The notes under the pieces: model-generated
The model's database searches: none
Seen by the model: the letters and a program-made list of their open reading frames with translations, nothing else
Told to the model about the DNA's origin: nothing
Translations under genes and position numbers: made by a program
Part shown: in pieces, positions 52,354-61,681 of the stretch
How the letters are laid out: the number at the start of each line of letters is the position of its first letter
Position numbering within the stretch: position 1 is the stretch's first letter
From: an uncultured Hydrogenophaga sp.
GTDB lineage: Bacteria > Pseudomonadota > Gammaproteobacteria > Burkholderiales > Burkholderiaceae_C
NCBI RefSeq assembly: GCF_958439165.1
Contig: NZ_OY288122.1
Coordinates: 1-64,000 of the forward strand
Length of the DNA: 64,000 nt
Direction of reading: 5' to 3'

Positions 52354-53349
52354 ATGGAAGACCAGGGAATCCAGGACGCAGCCATCTTCCTCATGTCGCT
52401 CGGCGAAGAGGAAGCGGCAGAGGTGTTCAAGCACCTCAGCCCGAAGGAAGTGCAGAAGCTCGGCGAGACCATCGCCAAGACCCGTGCTGTCTCGCACGAC
52501 CGGGTCGATCAGGTGATGCAGCGCTTTGCCAGCGAGGCCTCGTCGCAGAGCCTGCTGGTGAGCGACACCGACAACTATGTCCGCGCGGTGCTCAAGCGCG
52601 CGCTGGGCGACGACAAGGCCTCGCTGCTGATCGACCGCATCCTGCAGGGCGGCGACGTGTCGGGCATCGAGAGCCTGAAGTGGATGGACCCGCTGTCGAT
52701 CGCAGAACTGCTGCGCAACGAGCACCCGCAGATCGTGGCGGCCATCCTGGTGCACCTGGAGGCCGACCAGACCGCCGGGGTGCTCAAGAACTTCACCGAA
52801 CGCACCCGCAACGAGGTGATGCTGCGCATCGCCACCCTCGAAGGCATCCAGCCGACCGCCCTGAAAGACCTCAACGAAGTCCTCTACAAGGTGCTGGCCG
52901 GCGGCGACAAGATCCGCAAGACCAGCATGGGCGGCGTGAAGACGGCGGCCGAGATCATCAACATGATGGGCACCCAGATCGAGGGCTCGGTGATCGAGTC
53001 GATCCGCGGCTTCGACCCGGACCTGGCCCAGAAGATCATGGACAAGATGTTCACCTTCGAGGACCTGCTCAAGCTCGACGGCAAGTCGATGCAGCTGGTG
53101 CTCAAGGAAGTGGCCACCGACCAGCTGGTGGTGGCCCTCAAGGGTGCCAGCAGCGAGCTGCGCGAGCTGGTGCTCAACAACATGTCCAGCCGCGCCGCCG
53201 AGGCGCTGCGCGAGGACCTGGAGTCGCGTGGACCGGTGCGGCTGTCGGAGGTGGAGACGCAGCAGAAGGACATCCTGAAGGTGGTTCGTCGCCTGTCCGA
53301 CGAAGGTCAGATCATGCTGGGCGGAGGCGAAGATGAAGCCTTTGTCTGA
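52354..53349 (+). CDS. fliG: Flagellar motor switch protein FliG
   Basis: FliG (331 aa) is the C-ring protein on which MotA pushes. All three domains are present: the N-terminal FliF-binding domain (AIFLMSLGEEEAAEVFKHLS), the middle (EHPQIVAAILVHL) and the C-terminal torque domain (VLKEVATDQLVVALKGAS, SSRAAEALREDLE) with its charged ridge. The stop lies inside the fliH start region (17-base overlap). Confidence 0.97.
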   Translation: MEDQGIQDAAIFLMSLGEEEAAEVFKHLSPKEVQKLGETIAKTRAVSHDRVDQVMQRFASEASSQSLLVSDTDNYVRAVLKRALGDDKASLLIDRILQGGDVSGIESLKWMDPLSIAELLRNEHPQIVAAILVHLEADQTAGVLKNFTERTRNEVMLRIATLEGIQPTALKDLNEVLYKVLAGGDKIRKTSMGGVKTAAEIINMMGTQIEGSVIESIRGFDPDLAQKIMDKMFTFEDLLKLDGKSMQLVLKEVATDQLVVALKGASSELRELVLNNMSSRAAEALREDLESRGPVRLSEVETQQKDILKVVRRLSDEGQIMLGGGEDEAFV

Positions 53350-54064
53350 ACGCATCGCGGCCATGGAGGCGCAGGCCGCCAAGCCGGCCGGCAGCGTGCA
53401 CTCGCGCTTCATCCCGCGCGAGGAGATCGATGGTGTGGCGGCCTGGCAGTTCGACGCGGTCGACGGGAGTCAGCCCGCAGCCGCCGCCGACAGCGGCCCG
53501 GCGCTGAGCGAGGAAGCCCTGCACGAGATCCGCCAGCAGGCCTACGCCGAAGGCTTCGCCCACGGCCATGATGCCGGCAGCCAGGAGGTGCGCGATGCCC
53601 TCGAAGCGCCGCTGCGCCACCAGGCCGAAGAAGCCGGCGTGCGCATGGCCCAGATGCTGCAGAGCACCCGCAACAGCCTGATCCGCAGCGAGCAGCAGAT
53701 CTCGCAGCACATCCTGGAGCTCGCCTGCGACCTGGCCCGTCAGGTGGTGCGCCGCGAACTGCGCGCCGATCACGAGGCCCTCAAGCCGGTGATCGACGAG
53801 GCCCTGCGCGAACTCATTGCCGACGGCCTGCCGGCCACGGTGCGCATGAACCCGGCCGACCTGCAGGCCATGGGCGGAGCCCTGCGCGAGACGCTGGCCA
53901 GCCCGGTGCCGGAGCTGGTGGCCGACGCCGCCATCAGCCCCGGCGGCTGCGTGGTGGAGACCGCCTCCACCTCGGTCGATGCCACGGTGGAGAAGCGCTG
54001 GGCGCGTGCCGTGGGCAATCTTGGCCTGAACACCCCCTGGGACCCGGAGGACGCCGATGTCTGA
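53333..54064 (+). CDS. fliH: Flagellar export stator-like protein FliH
   Basis: FliH (243 aa) regulates FliI and docks it at the C ring. After a variable N-terminal half comes a GxxxG-poor helical part (HEIRQQAYAEGFAHGHDAGS) and the FliH/HrpE C-terminal domain (LELACDLARQVVRRELRADH, and GGCVVETASTSVDATVEKRW). It overlaps fliG by 17 bases and fliI by eight. Confidence 0.93.
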   Translation: MKPLSERIAAMEAQAAKPAGSVHSRFIPREEIDGVAAWQFDAVDGSQPAAAADSGPALSEEALHEIRQQAYAEGFAHGHDAGSQEVRDALEAPLRHQAEEAGVRMAQMLQSTRNSLIRSEQQISQHILELACDLARQVVRRELRADHEALKPVIDEALRELIADGLPATVRMNPADLQAMGGALRETLASPVPELVADAAISPGGCVVETASTSVDATVEKRWARAVGNLGLNTPWDPEDADV

Positions 54065-55523
54065 TTCCATCCTCCCCGATCTGGACGGCCCCACCCACTG
54101 GGACCGTTACATGGAAGACCTGCGCACCCATGCTGCGGTGCGCACCCCGCTGGAAGTCAGCGGCACCCTCACCCGCCTGGCGGGTCTGGTGCTGGAGGCT
54201 GTAGGCCTGAAAGTGCCGGTGGGCTCCCAGTGCCTCATCGGCAACGGCCAGAAGACGCCGGTGCTGGCCGAGGTGGTCGGTTTCTCCAACGACCGTGCGT
54301 ACCTGATGCCCGCCGGCGATGTGCATGGCCTGTCCAGCGGCGCCAGCGTCACCCCGCTGCCGCCGTACCGCGCCATGCCGCGCCTGGGTCAGGACAACCG
54401 CCCGCCCTCGCCGGACGACCGCGGCACGCTGCAGCTGCCCATGGGCCGCGGCCTGCTGGGCCGGGTGGTGGACGCCCACGGCCATCCGCTGGACCACCAG
54501 GGGCCGATCGTCGATGTGGACATCGCCCCCATGGACCGCGCGCCGCTCAATGCCATGGACCGCGACCCGGTGCGCGAGCCGCTGGACACCGGCGTGCGCG
54601 CCATCAATGCCCTGCTCACCGTGGGGCGCGGCCAGCGGATCGGCCTGTTCGCCGGATCGGGCGTGGGCAAGTCGGTGCTGCTGGGCATGATGGCCCGTTA
54701 CACCAAGGCGGACGTGATCGTGGTCGGCCTCATCGGCGAGCGGGGTCGCGAGGTGAAGGAATTCATCGAGGACATCCTGGGCGACGACGGGCGTGCCCGT
54801 TCGGTCGTCGTGGCTGCACCGGCCGACGCACCGCCGCTGGTGCGCATGCAGGGTGCCGCCTACGCCACCGCCATTGCCGAACGCTTCCGCGACGACGGCC
54901 TGCATGTGCTGCTGCTGATGGATTCGCTCACCCGCTACGCCATGGCACAGCGCGAGATCGCGCTGGCCATCGGCGAGCCGCCGGCCACCAAGGGTTATCC
55001 GCCGAGCTGCTTTGCCCGCCTGCCCCAGCTGGTGGAACGCAGCGGCAACGGCCTCAACGGCGTGGGCTCGATCACCGCCTTCTACACCGTGCTGTCCGAA
55101 GGCGACGACCAGCAGGACCCGATCGCCGATGCGGCACGCGCCATCCTGGACGGTCACATCGTGCTCTCCCGCACGCTGGCCGAGTCCGGCCACTACCCCG
55201 CCATCGACGTGGAGGCCTCGGCTTCGCGCGTGATGCACAACGTGGCCAGCCGTACCCATCTGGAGGCGGCACGCCGCTTCCGCAGCGCCTACTCGCGATA
55301 CCAGAAGACACGCGACCTGATCCAGCTCGGCGCCTACGTGCCCGGCTCCGACCCCGAGACCGATCAGGCCATCGCCCTGTACCCGGCACTGCAGCGCTTC
55401 CTGCAGCAGGGCATGCACGAAGCATCGACCCTGGGCGACAGCCTGAAGGGTCTGCAGCAGTCCCTGACGCCGCCCGCCCGTCCGAACGCACGCCCCCACA
55501 ACCCTGAAGGCAGGAACGCATGA
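54057..55523 (+). CDS. fliI: Flagellar export ATPase FliI
   Basis: FliI (488 aa) is the hexameric ATPase of the export machine, related to F1-beta. Walker A is AGSGVGKS at about residues 199-206. Further motifs are VVGLIGERGREVKEFIED, Walker B LLLMDSLTRYAMAQREI, and the type III ATPase stretch GEPPATKGYPPSCFARLPQL. It overlaps fliH at its start and fliJ at its end (four bases). Confidence 0.97.
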   Translation: MSDSILPDLDGPTHWDRYMEDLRTHAAVRTPLEVSGTLTRLAGLVLEAVGLKVPVGSQCLIGNGQKTPVLAEVVGFSNDRAYLMPAGDVHGLSSGASVTPLPPYRAMPRLGQDNRPPSPDDRGTLQLPMGRGLLGRVVDAHGHPLDHQGPIVDVDIAPMDRAPLNAMDRDPVREPLDTGVRAINALLTVGRGQRIGLFAGSGVGKSVLLGMMARYTKADVIVVGLIGERGREVKEFIEDILGDDGRARSVVVAAPADAPPLVRMQGAAYATAIAERFRDDGLHVLLLMDSLTRYAMAQREIALAIGEPPATKGYPPSCFARLPQLVERSGNGLNGVGSITAFYTVLSEGDDQQDPIADAARAILDGHIVLSRTLAESGHYPAIDVEASASRVMHNVASRTHLEAARRFRSAYSRYQKTRDLIQLGAYVPGSDPETDQAIALYPALQRFLQQGMHEASTLGDSLKGLQQSLTPPARPNARPHNPEGRNA

Positions 55524-55993
55524 GCCGCATACAGACCCTCACCCTGGTGGTGGAACTGGCCGAGCAGCGCCGCGACGAGGCGCTGTCGGAACACGCCAGC
55601 CGTGTGCGCGACCTGCAGGCGGCACAGAGCCAGATGGACCAGCTGCAGGGCTATGTGGTGGAAGCGCAGGCCCGCTGGGCCCAGCGGGGCAGCCAGGGCA
55701 TGGACGTGACCCTGCTGCTGCACCACCGCCAGTTCATGCAGAAGATCGACCACGCCATCGAGTTCCAGGCCGGCGTGCTGGCCGACAAGCAGGCCCGCAT
55801 CGACCAAGCGCTGACGCAGCTGCAGACCACCGAACGCGAGCTGGCCGGCCTGCGCCGCTTCACAGAGAAGCAGGTCGAGGCGCTGCAGAAGCAGGCCCAG
55901 CGCCGCGAACAGAAAGCCAGTGACGAAATGGCCCTCAATGTCTACCTGCGCCAGCAGGCGGCGTTGGCACAGGCCGCAGGAGCACGCCCATGA
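55520..55993 (+). CDS. fliJ: Flagellar export protein FliJ
   Basis: FliJ (157 aa) is an all-helical coiled coil that fits in the FliI ring and links it to FlhA. The sequence is almost entirely heptad-like (VRDLQAAQSQMDQLQGYVVE; KQVEALQKQAQRREQKAS). It overlaps fliI and fliK by four bases each. Confidence 0.92.
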   Translation: MSRIQTLTLVVELAEQRRDEALSEHASRVRDLQAAQSQMDQLQGYVVEAQARWAQRGSQGMDVTLLLHHRQFMQKIDHAIEFQAGVLADKQARIDQALTQLQTTERELAGLRRFTEKQVEALQKQAQRREQKASDEMALNVYLRQQAALAQAAGARP

Positions 55994-57288
55994 GCACCAC
56001 GAGCCCGACCACCGGCACCACTCCCCCGGCCGCACCGGCCCAGAACACGAACCACCCGGTCAAGCCCCGCCAGGCCGGCGAGACCGGTGCCGACCTGTTC
56101 TCCAGCCTGCTCTCGCTGCTGGCCAGCACCACCCTGCCGGCCACGGACGACACCACCGGCCCAGGCGCCTCCCGGCAGGACGACCCCGGGAAGGATCCGG
56201 CCGGCAACCCGACCGCTGCCGACAACCCGCTGGCGGGTCTGCTCGCCAGCCTGCCCGGCTGGACACCTGCCGGCATGAATGCCCTGGAGACCGCCAGGGG
56301 ATCGAACACCGCACGCCCCGGCAGCCCCGACGGCGCGCTCCCCCTGACCGCCGAGGCCCGTGCGCTGATGCAGCCACCAGAGCCCGGCGCTGCCCGGGAA
56401 CGGGGCACGGAGCTGCGGCCCGAGCGCGGCCTGCCGACCGACAAGGCCCGCCAGTCCATGGCAGCCGCTGCTGCTGCCGCCATGGTCAACGGCACCGAAC
56501 ACCGTGGCATGGCCCGCGGGGCCGAACAGGCCCCGGGCATGACCTGGGTGCGTGCCGCCGGCGCACCGGAACCCGGTGCGGGCGCGCTGCTGGCACCCCG
56601 TTCCACCGTGGCACTCGACGAGCGCTTTGCAGGCGCGCCAGGCACCGCCTGGGGTGCGATCGCCCAACGCGAAGCGGCGCTGGACGACGACATCCGTCCG
56701 GGTGAAGCGATCGGCCTGCGGACCGCTGCGAGCGCCGAGGGCAGCAGCGGCGGGATCGGCCAGGCCGGGGCCGGCGGCGCCACCACCGGCGACGGCAGCC
56801 TGGCCGGCGATACCGGCCAGGGCGGAGGACAGAACGGCAGCGAAGCCCGCTCCGACGACAGCGGTCAGGGCATGCCCGCTGCGCCCGACGACACCGAAGT
56901 CACGCACTGGGGAGCGGGCCACGTGCGCCATGCCAGCCTGAGGGTGGGCGGCGACGGCGAACAGGCCATCGACATCCGGCTGCAGATGCAGGGCCAGGAG
57001 GTGCAGATCGGGTTCGCCACCGACGACGCCCAGGCCCGGGAACTCCTGCGCGAGCAGGCGCCCCAGGTGCTGGGCGAACTGCTGGAGCGCAGCGGGGTGG
57101 CGCTGGGCGGCGTGTCGGTCGGCGCACAGGGCCAGCCCGGCCAGAACGCCGGCTCGGACGCATCAGCGCGCCTGGCCACCGCAGAGCGCGCCGGCCGCAG
57201 CGAACGGGCCGATGCACCCGCTGCTCCGGTGGCCACGCCGGTGCGGCCGCGCACCGACGGCAGCCGCCCGCTCGACGTGTTTGCCTGA
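55990..57288 (+). CDS. fliK: Flagellar hook-length control protein FliK
   Basis: FliK (432 aa) measures hook length and flips FlhB. The N-terminal ~300 residues are Ala/Gly/Pro-rich and flexible. The C-terminal Flg_hook domain lies near 315-385 (LRVGGDGEQAIDIRLQMQGQ, VQIGFATDDAQARELLREQ, VLGELLERSGVALGGVSV). It is the last gene of fliFGHIJK; 137 bases separate it from fliL. Confidence 0.93.
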   Translation: MSTTSPTTGTTPPAAPAQNTNHPVKPRQAGETGADLFSSLLSLLASTTLPATDDTTGPGASRQDDPGKDPAGNPTAADNPLAGLLASLPGWTPAGMNALETARGSNTARPGSPDGALPLTAEARALMQPPEPGAARERGTELRPERGLPTDKARQSMAAAAAAAMVNGTEHRGMARGAEQAPGMTWVRAAGAPEPGAGALLAPRSTVALDERFAGAPGTAWGAIAQREAALDDDIRPGEAIGLRTAASAEGSSGGIGQAGAGGATTGDGSLAGDTGQGGGQNGSEARSDDSGQGMPAAPDDTEVTHWGAGHVRHASLRVGGDGEQAIDIRLQMQGQEVQIGFATDDAQARELLREQAPQVLGELLERSGVALGGVSVGAQGQPGQNAGSDASARLATAERAGRSERADAPAAPVATPVRPRTDGSRPLDVFA

Positions 57289-57425
57289 CCGGGAGCGGGC
57301 CGACCTGGCGACAGATTGAGGCGTTTTTCCCCGGTTTATCCGGCGACCGGTCACAGGGGGGGGCACCCACAATGCCCTTCATGCCCCGCCCGACAAGGGC
57401 TCCACCGACCTGAGCGAGAAACACC

Positions 57426-58010
57426 ATGTCTGCCGCTGCTGCCCCTGCCTCCGACGCTCCCGACGCGCCCAAGAAGAAGAGCAAGAAGCTGCTGTTCATC
57501 ATCATCGGCGTGCTGGTCCTGGGACTGGCCGGCGCCGGTGGCGCGTTCTTCATCATGAAGAAGAACGCCGCTGCCGCCGAAGGCGCCGACGAGGAAGAGG
57601 AGGCACCGGCCAAGGTCACCAAGGTCGATCCGAAATCGGCTCCCACCTTCCTGCCGATGGACAACATGGTGGTCAACCTGGCCGATCCTGGCGGCAACCG
57701 CTTCATCCAGGTCGGACTGACGCTGCAGCTGCAGGACGCCGCCACCGGCGAGGCGGTCAAGGCCTTCATGCCCAGCATCCGCAGCCAGATCCTGATGCTG
57801 CTTTCACAGCGCACCGCCGACGAGGTGCTGCAGGTCCAGGGCAAGGAAAAGCTGTCGACCGACATCATTGCCGCGGTCTCCGAGACCATGGGCTACCCGG
57901 TTCCCGAGGCGGAAGACGAAGCTGCGGACGCCAAGCCCAAGAAGAAACGCAAGAAGGTCGAACCCAGCCCGGTGCAGGCCGTGCTGTTCTCCAGCTTCAT
58001 CGTGCAGTAA
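57426..58010 (+). CDS. fliL: Flagellar basal-body protein FliL
   Basis: FliL (194 aa) is a single-pass membrane protein that supports the stator. A Lys-rich stretch (KKKSKK) precedes the membrane helix at about 22-43. The periplasmic domain has FLPMDNMVVNLADPGGNRFI and VLFSSFIVQ at the end. The basic Lys-rich insert near 175-180 is longer than usual. It begins the fliLMNOPQR run. Confidence 0.95.
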   Translation: MSAAAAPASDAPDAPKKKSKKLLFIIIGVLVLGLAGAGGAFFIMKKNAAAAEGADEEEEAPAKVTKVDPKSAPTFLPMDNMVVNLADPGGNRFIQVGLTLQLQDAATGEAVKAFMPSIRSQILMLLSQRTADEVLQVQGKEKLSTDIIAAVSETMGYPVPEAEDEAADAKPKKKRKKVEPSPVQAVLFSSFIVQ

Positions 58011-58037
58011 GGCCCAGCAGGAACACCGGGGTCCACC

Positions 58038-59042
58038 ATGTCCGAATCGTTTCTCTCACAGGAAGAAGTCGACGCCCTCCTCGAAGGCGTGACCGGCGAG
58101 AGCCAGAAGCTGGAGAAGGAAGAGACGCCCACCGACGGTGTGCGGACCTACAACCTCTCCAGCCAGGAACGCATCGTCCGCGGCCGCATGCCGACGATGG
58201 AAATCGTCAACGAGCGCTTCTCGCGCAACCTGCGGCTGGGCCTTTTCAACTTCATCCGCCGCAGCCCCGAGATCTCGGTCGGTGCGGTGCAGGTGCAGAA
58301 GTACAGCGCCTTCCTGCGCGAGCTGGTGGTGCCGACCAACTTCAACATCATGGCCATCCGGCCGCTGCGCGGCAACGGCCTGGTGGTGTGTGAACCCACC
58401 CTGCTGTTCGGCGTGATCGACAGTCTGTTCGGTGGCAACGGCAAGTTCCACACCCGCATCGAGGGTCGCGACTTTTCCCCCACCGAGCAGCGCGTGATCA
58501 ACCGCCTGGTCGAGGTGGTGAGCGAGGAATACAAGAAGGCCTGGCGCGGCGTCTACCCGATCGAGCTGGCCTACCAGCGCTCGGAGATGCAGCCCCAGTT
58601 CGCGACCATTGCCACGCCGAGCGAGATCGTGGTGTCCACCAGCTTCACGCTGGAGATCGGCGACATCACCGGTTCGCTGCACATCTGCATTCCGTACGCG
58701 ACGCTGGAGCCGATCCGCGACGTGCTGTATTCCAGCGTGCAGGGCGACGCCATCGAGGTCGACCGCCGCTGGGTCAAGCTGCTGAGCCACGAGATCCAGG
58801 CCGCCGAGGTGACCATGGTGGCCGAGCTGGCCCAGACCGAGGCCACGGTGGAACAGCTGCTGGCCATGCAGGTCGGGGACTTCATCGAGCTCGACCGAAA
58901 CCCCGCCATCACCGCCCATGTGGACGGGGTTCCCATCTTCGAGTGCCAGTACGGCACCCACAAAGGCAAATATGCGCTGCGCGTGGAACGCAACCTGCGC
59001 GGCATCGACATGAACTGGCTGGGAGATTCCTATGTCAACTGA
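58038..59042 (+). CDS. fliM: Flagellar motor switch protein FliM
   Basis: FliM (334 aa) receives CheY-P at the C ring. The N-terminal CheY-binding peptide is SQEEVDALLEGV. The middle CheC-like domain has SLFGGNGKFHTRIEGRDFSP, and the C-terminal SpoA domain carries VGDFIELDRNPAITAHVDGV. It overlaps fliN by 11 bases. Confidence 0.97.
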   Translation: MSESFLSQEEVDALLEGVTGESQKLEKEETPTDGVRTYNLSSQERIVRGRMPTMEIVNERFSRNLRLGLFNFIRRSPEISVGAVQVQKYSAFLRELVVPTNFNIMAIRPLRGNGLVVCEPTLLFGVIDSLFGGNGKFHTRIEGRDFSPTEQRVINRLVEVVSEEYKKAWRGVYPIELAYQRSEMQPQFATIATPSEIVVSTSFTLEIGDITGSLHICIPYATLEPIRDVLYSSVQGDAIEVDRRWVKLLSHEIQAAEVTMVAELAQTEATVEQLLAMQVGDFIELDRNPAITAHVDGVPIFECQYGTHKGKYALRVERNLRGIDMNWLGDSYVN

Positions 59043-59457
59043 CACCAACAACCAAGACGCCATTGCCGACGAGTGGGCACAGGCCCTGGAAGAGCAGGCC
59101 ACCACGCCCGCGGCCGACGGCGCACCGGCGTTCGACAACCACCCGCCGATCACGGCCGAGGCAGCCGCGGCGAGCATGAGCGGCAACGCCATGTCCGACA
59201 TCCAGCGGGTGCTGGACATTCCGGTGCAGCTGTCGGTGGAACTGGGCCGCACGCGGGTGCCCATCAAGTACATCCTGCAGCTGGCGCAGGGCTCCATCGT
59301 CGAGCTCGACGCGCTGGCCGGCGAGCCCATGGACGTGCTGGTCAACGGCTACCTGATCGCCCAGGGCGAGGTGGTGGTGGTGAACGACAAGTTCGGCATC
59401 CGCCTGACCGACATCGTCACCCCGTCCGAGCGCATGCGCCGCGTCAGCCGCACATGA
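59032..59457 (+). CDS. fliN: Flagellar motor switch protein FliN
   Basis: FliN (141 aa) completes the C ring. An acidic N-terminal extension precedes the SpoA domain (about residues 60-140: VLDIPVQLSVELGRTRVPIK, then VDVLVNGYLIAQGE-like DVLVNGYLIAQGEVVVVND). The stop overlaps the fliO start (ATGA). Confidence 0.96.
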   Translation: MSTDTNNQDAIADEWAQALEEQATTPAADGAPAFDNHPPITAEAAAASMSGNAMSDIQRVLDIPVQLSVELGRTRVPIKYILQLAQGSIVELDALAGEPMDVLVNGYLIAQGEVVVVNDKFGIRLTDIVTPSERMRRVSRT

Positions 59458-59837
59458 ACCCGATGCTGCAGAACGCCCTGCCCGCCGTGCTGCTGCTGGC
59501 CGTGATGGTCGGCATCGCACTGGCCCTGAAATGGGCCCGCGGCCGCCTGCCCGGTCTGCCGGCCAGTGGCGCGGCAGCCAAGGGCCCCTCCATGCAGCTG
59601 CTCGGCAGCCTGTCGCTGGGACCGCAGCAGCGCCTGGTGACGGTGCAGGTGGACGACGGAGAGACCCGCACCTGCCTGGTGCTGGGCGTGGCTGCCGGCA
59701 GCATCACCCAGCTGCACAGCCTGCCCATGCCGGCCGCCGCAGCCGCCGACTCCGCTGCCACGTCGCCAGCCCTGGGCGGCTTCGCTGCACGGCTGGCCCA
59801 GCTCACCGCCCGCAAGGACCCCCATGCTCCGCAGTGA
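59454..59837 (+). CDS. fliO: Flagellar export assembly protein FliO
   Basis: FliO (127 aa) helps assemble FliP. It has one membrane helix near residues 11-27 (VLLLAVMVGIALALKW) and a small cytoplasmic domain (LGSLSLGPQQRLVTVQVDDG). The family is short and divergent, but the fliN-fliO-fliP order supports the call. It overlaps both neighbours. Confidence 0.9.
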   Translation: MNPMLQNALPAVLLLAVMVGIALALKWARGRLPGLPASGAAAKGPSMQLLGSLSLGPQQRLVTVQVDDGETRTCLVLGVAAGSITQLHSLPMPAAAAADSAATSPALGGFAARLAQLTARKDPHAPQ

Positions 59838-60615
59838 CGCCCTCTCCCGCACCGGCGTGCGTGCCCTGGCGCTGCTGCTGGCCCTGATGCTGCTGAGCCT
59901 GGGTGCCTGGGCCCAGGTGGCACCCGTGCCCACGCCGCAAGGCCCTTCACTGCCGCTGATGGTGGGCCAGGGCACCGGCGGCACCAGCTATTCGGTGCCG
60001 ATCCAGACCCTGCTGTTCTTCACCGCCCTGTCGTTCCTGCCGGCGGTGCTGCTGATGATGACCGGCTTCACCCGCATCGTCATCGTGCTGTCGCTGCTCC
60101 GCCAGGCCCTGGGCACCCAGGCTTCGCCGCCCAACCAGGTGATCGTCGGCCTGTCGCTGTTCCTCACGCTGTTCGTCATGGGGCCCACGCTGGACAAGGT
60201 CTACGCCGATGCCTATGGCCCTTATTCGCGCAACGAGATCAGCTTCGAGCAGGCGCTCGAACGCGGTCAAGTGCCCATGCGCGACTTCATGCTCAAGCAG
60301 ACCCGCCAGTCCGACTTCGAACTCTTCGCCCGCCTGGCCAAACTGCCGGCCGAAGTGACCGCTGCCGACGCTCCCTTCCGGGTGCTGGTGCCGGCCTTCG
60401 TCACCAGCGAGCTGAAGACCGCCTTCCAGATCGGCTTCATGATCTTCATCCCCTTCCTGGTCATCGACATGGTCGTGGCGAGCGTGCTGATGTCGCTGGG
60501 GATGATGATGCTTTCGCCGGTGCTGGTGGCCCTGCCCTTCAAGCTGATGCTGTTCGTGCTGGCCGACGGCTGGAACCTGCTGATCGGCTCGCTGGCGGCC
60601 TCTTTCGCCACCTGA
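59824..60615 (+). CDS. fliP: Flagellar export gate protein FliP
   Basis: FliP (263 aa) builds the export channel with FliQ and FliR. A cleavable signal occupies about residues 1-31 (ending GAWAQ). Family signatures are FLPAVLLMMTGFTRIVIVLS, ALGTQASPPNQVIVGLSLFL, and LLSPVLVALPFKLMLFVLAD-type end (MLSPVLVALPFKLMLFVLAD). It starts 14 bases before the fliO stop. Confidence 0.97.
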   Translation: MLRSDALSRTGVRALALLLALMLLSLGAWAQVAPVPTPQGPSLPLMVGQGTGGTSYSVPIQTLLFFTALSFLPAVLLMMTGFTRIVIVLSLLRQALGTQASPPNQVIVGLSLFLTLFVMGPTLDKVYADAYGPYSRNEISFEQALERGQVPMRDFMLKQTRQSDFELFARLAKLPAEVTAADAPFRVLVPAFVTSELKTAFQIGFMIFIPFLVIDMVVASVLMSLGMMMLSPVLVALPFKLMLFVLADGWNLLIGSLAASFAT

Positions 60616-60639
60616 CCCCACCCCGAACCGGACACCACC

Positions 60640-60909
60640 ATGGACCCGCAAGCCGCTCTCACCCTGGGCCAGAACGCCCTCTTCCTGCTGCTCATGGTCT
60701 CGGCCCCGGTGCTGGCCGTGGTGCTGGCCGTGGGCCTGGTGATCAGCCTGTTCCAGGCCATCACCCAGATCCACGAGGCCACGCTGTCGTTCGTGCCCAA
60801 GCTGATCGGGGCCATCGCGGTGTTCGCCATCGCCGGTCCGTGGATGATGACCACGCTGGTGGAGTTCATCCGCAACACCATCCTGTCCATCCCCAACTAC
60901 GCCATCTGA
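60640..60909 (+). CDS. fliQ: Flagellar export gate protein FliQ
   Basis: FliQ (89 aa) is a two-helix gate subunit. The sequence LVSAPVLAVVLAVGLVISLF-type helix (SAPVLAVVLAVGLVISLFQA) is followed by TQIHEATLSFVPKLIGA and a second helix. It sits four bases before fliR. Confidence 0.97.
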   Translation: MDPQAALTLGQNALFLLLMVSAPVLAVVLAVGLVISLFQAITQIHEATLSFVPKLIGAIAVFAIAGPWMMTTLVEFIRNTILSIPNYAI

Positions 60910-60913
60910 CGCC

Positions 60914-61681
60914 GTGCCCACGTTCACCGAAGCGCAGATCATGGCCGTGGTCTCCCCGGTGTTCTGGCCGTTCCTGCGCATCCTGGCGGTGTTTTCGAGT
61001 GCGCCGGTGTTCTCGTCCCGATCGGTGCCGGTCCGCACCCGCGTGGCGCTGGCCATGCTGGTGGCGGTGTGCGCACAGGCGGGCCTGCCTCAGCAGCCGG
61101 TGATCGGCCTGACCGACCCGGGCGCCTTCGCTGCCGTGGTGCAGCAGGTGGTGGTCGGTCTGGCCATCGGGCTGGCGGTGCGCATCGTGTTCGCGTCGGT
61201 CGAGCTGGCGGGCGAACTCATCGGACTTCAGATGGGCCTGAACTTCGCGGGCTTCTTCGATCCCGCCACCAGCTCGCAGTCCAGCGCCGTGGGCCGCTTC
61301 TTCGGCAACATCACCATGCTGCTGTTCGTGGTCATGGGCGGGCACCTGATGCTGCTGCAGGCGGTGATCGCCAGCTACGAGACCTTCCCCCTGGGCGGCA
61401 GTGCCATCGAATCGGTCAACCGGCTGCAGCTGCACGAGCTGGGTGCCGTGGTGTTCCGCTACGGCCTGTGGATCGCGCTGCCCATGATCGGCATGCTGAT
61501 GTTCGTCAACACGGTGCTCGGCTTCATTTCGCGGGTGGCCCCGCAGATGAACGCCTTTGCCATCGGCTTCCCGCTCACCCTGTCGGCCGGTCTGGTCGGC
61601 ATCGCCTTCACCCTGCCGATGCTCGGCACCCCGGTGGCCGCCTTGCTGAAGCTGGCCACCGACCTGTTCATGGGCGGCTGA
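60914..61681 (+). CDS. fliR: Flagellar export gate protein FliR
   Basis: FliR (255 aa) is the single-copy gate subunit, with about six membrane helices. Motifs include FLRILAVFSSAPVFSSRSVP and GLQMGLNFAGFFDPATS-like LIGLQMGLNFAGFFDPATSS. The start is a GTG. The 3' end overlaps the convergent large gene by 14 bases. Last gene of the fli run. Confidence 0.96.
   Translation: MPTFTEAQIMAVVSPVFWPFLRILAVFSSAPVFSSRSVPVRTRVALAMLVAVCAQAGLPQQPVIGLTDPGAFAAVVQQVVVGLAIGLAVRIVFASVELAGELIGLQMGLNFAGFFDPATSSQSSAVGRFFGNITMLLFVVMGGHLMLLQAVIASYETFPLGGSAIESVNRLQLHELGAVVFRYGLWIALPMIGMLMFVNTVLGFISRVAPQMNAFAIGFPLTLSAGLVGIAFTLPMLGTPVAALLKLATDLFMGG

Noticed and set aside
49696..53412. A 1238-codon minus-strand frame opposite fliS, fliT, fliF and fliG
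   Set aside because: Spans several well-supported genes and is rich in His/Leu/Arg shadow codons; an effect of base composition.
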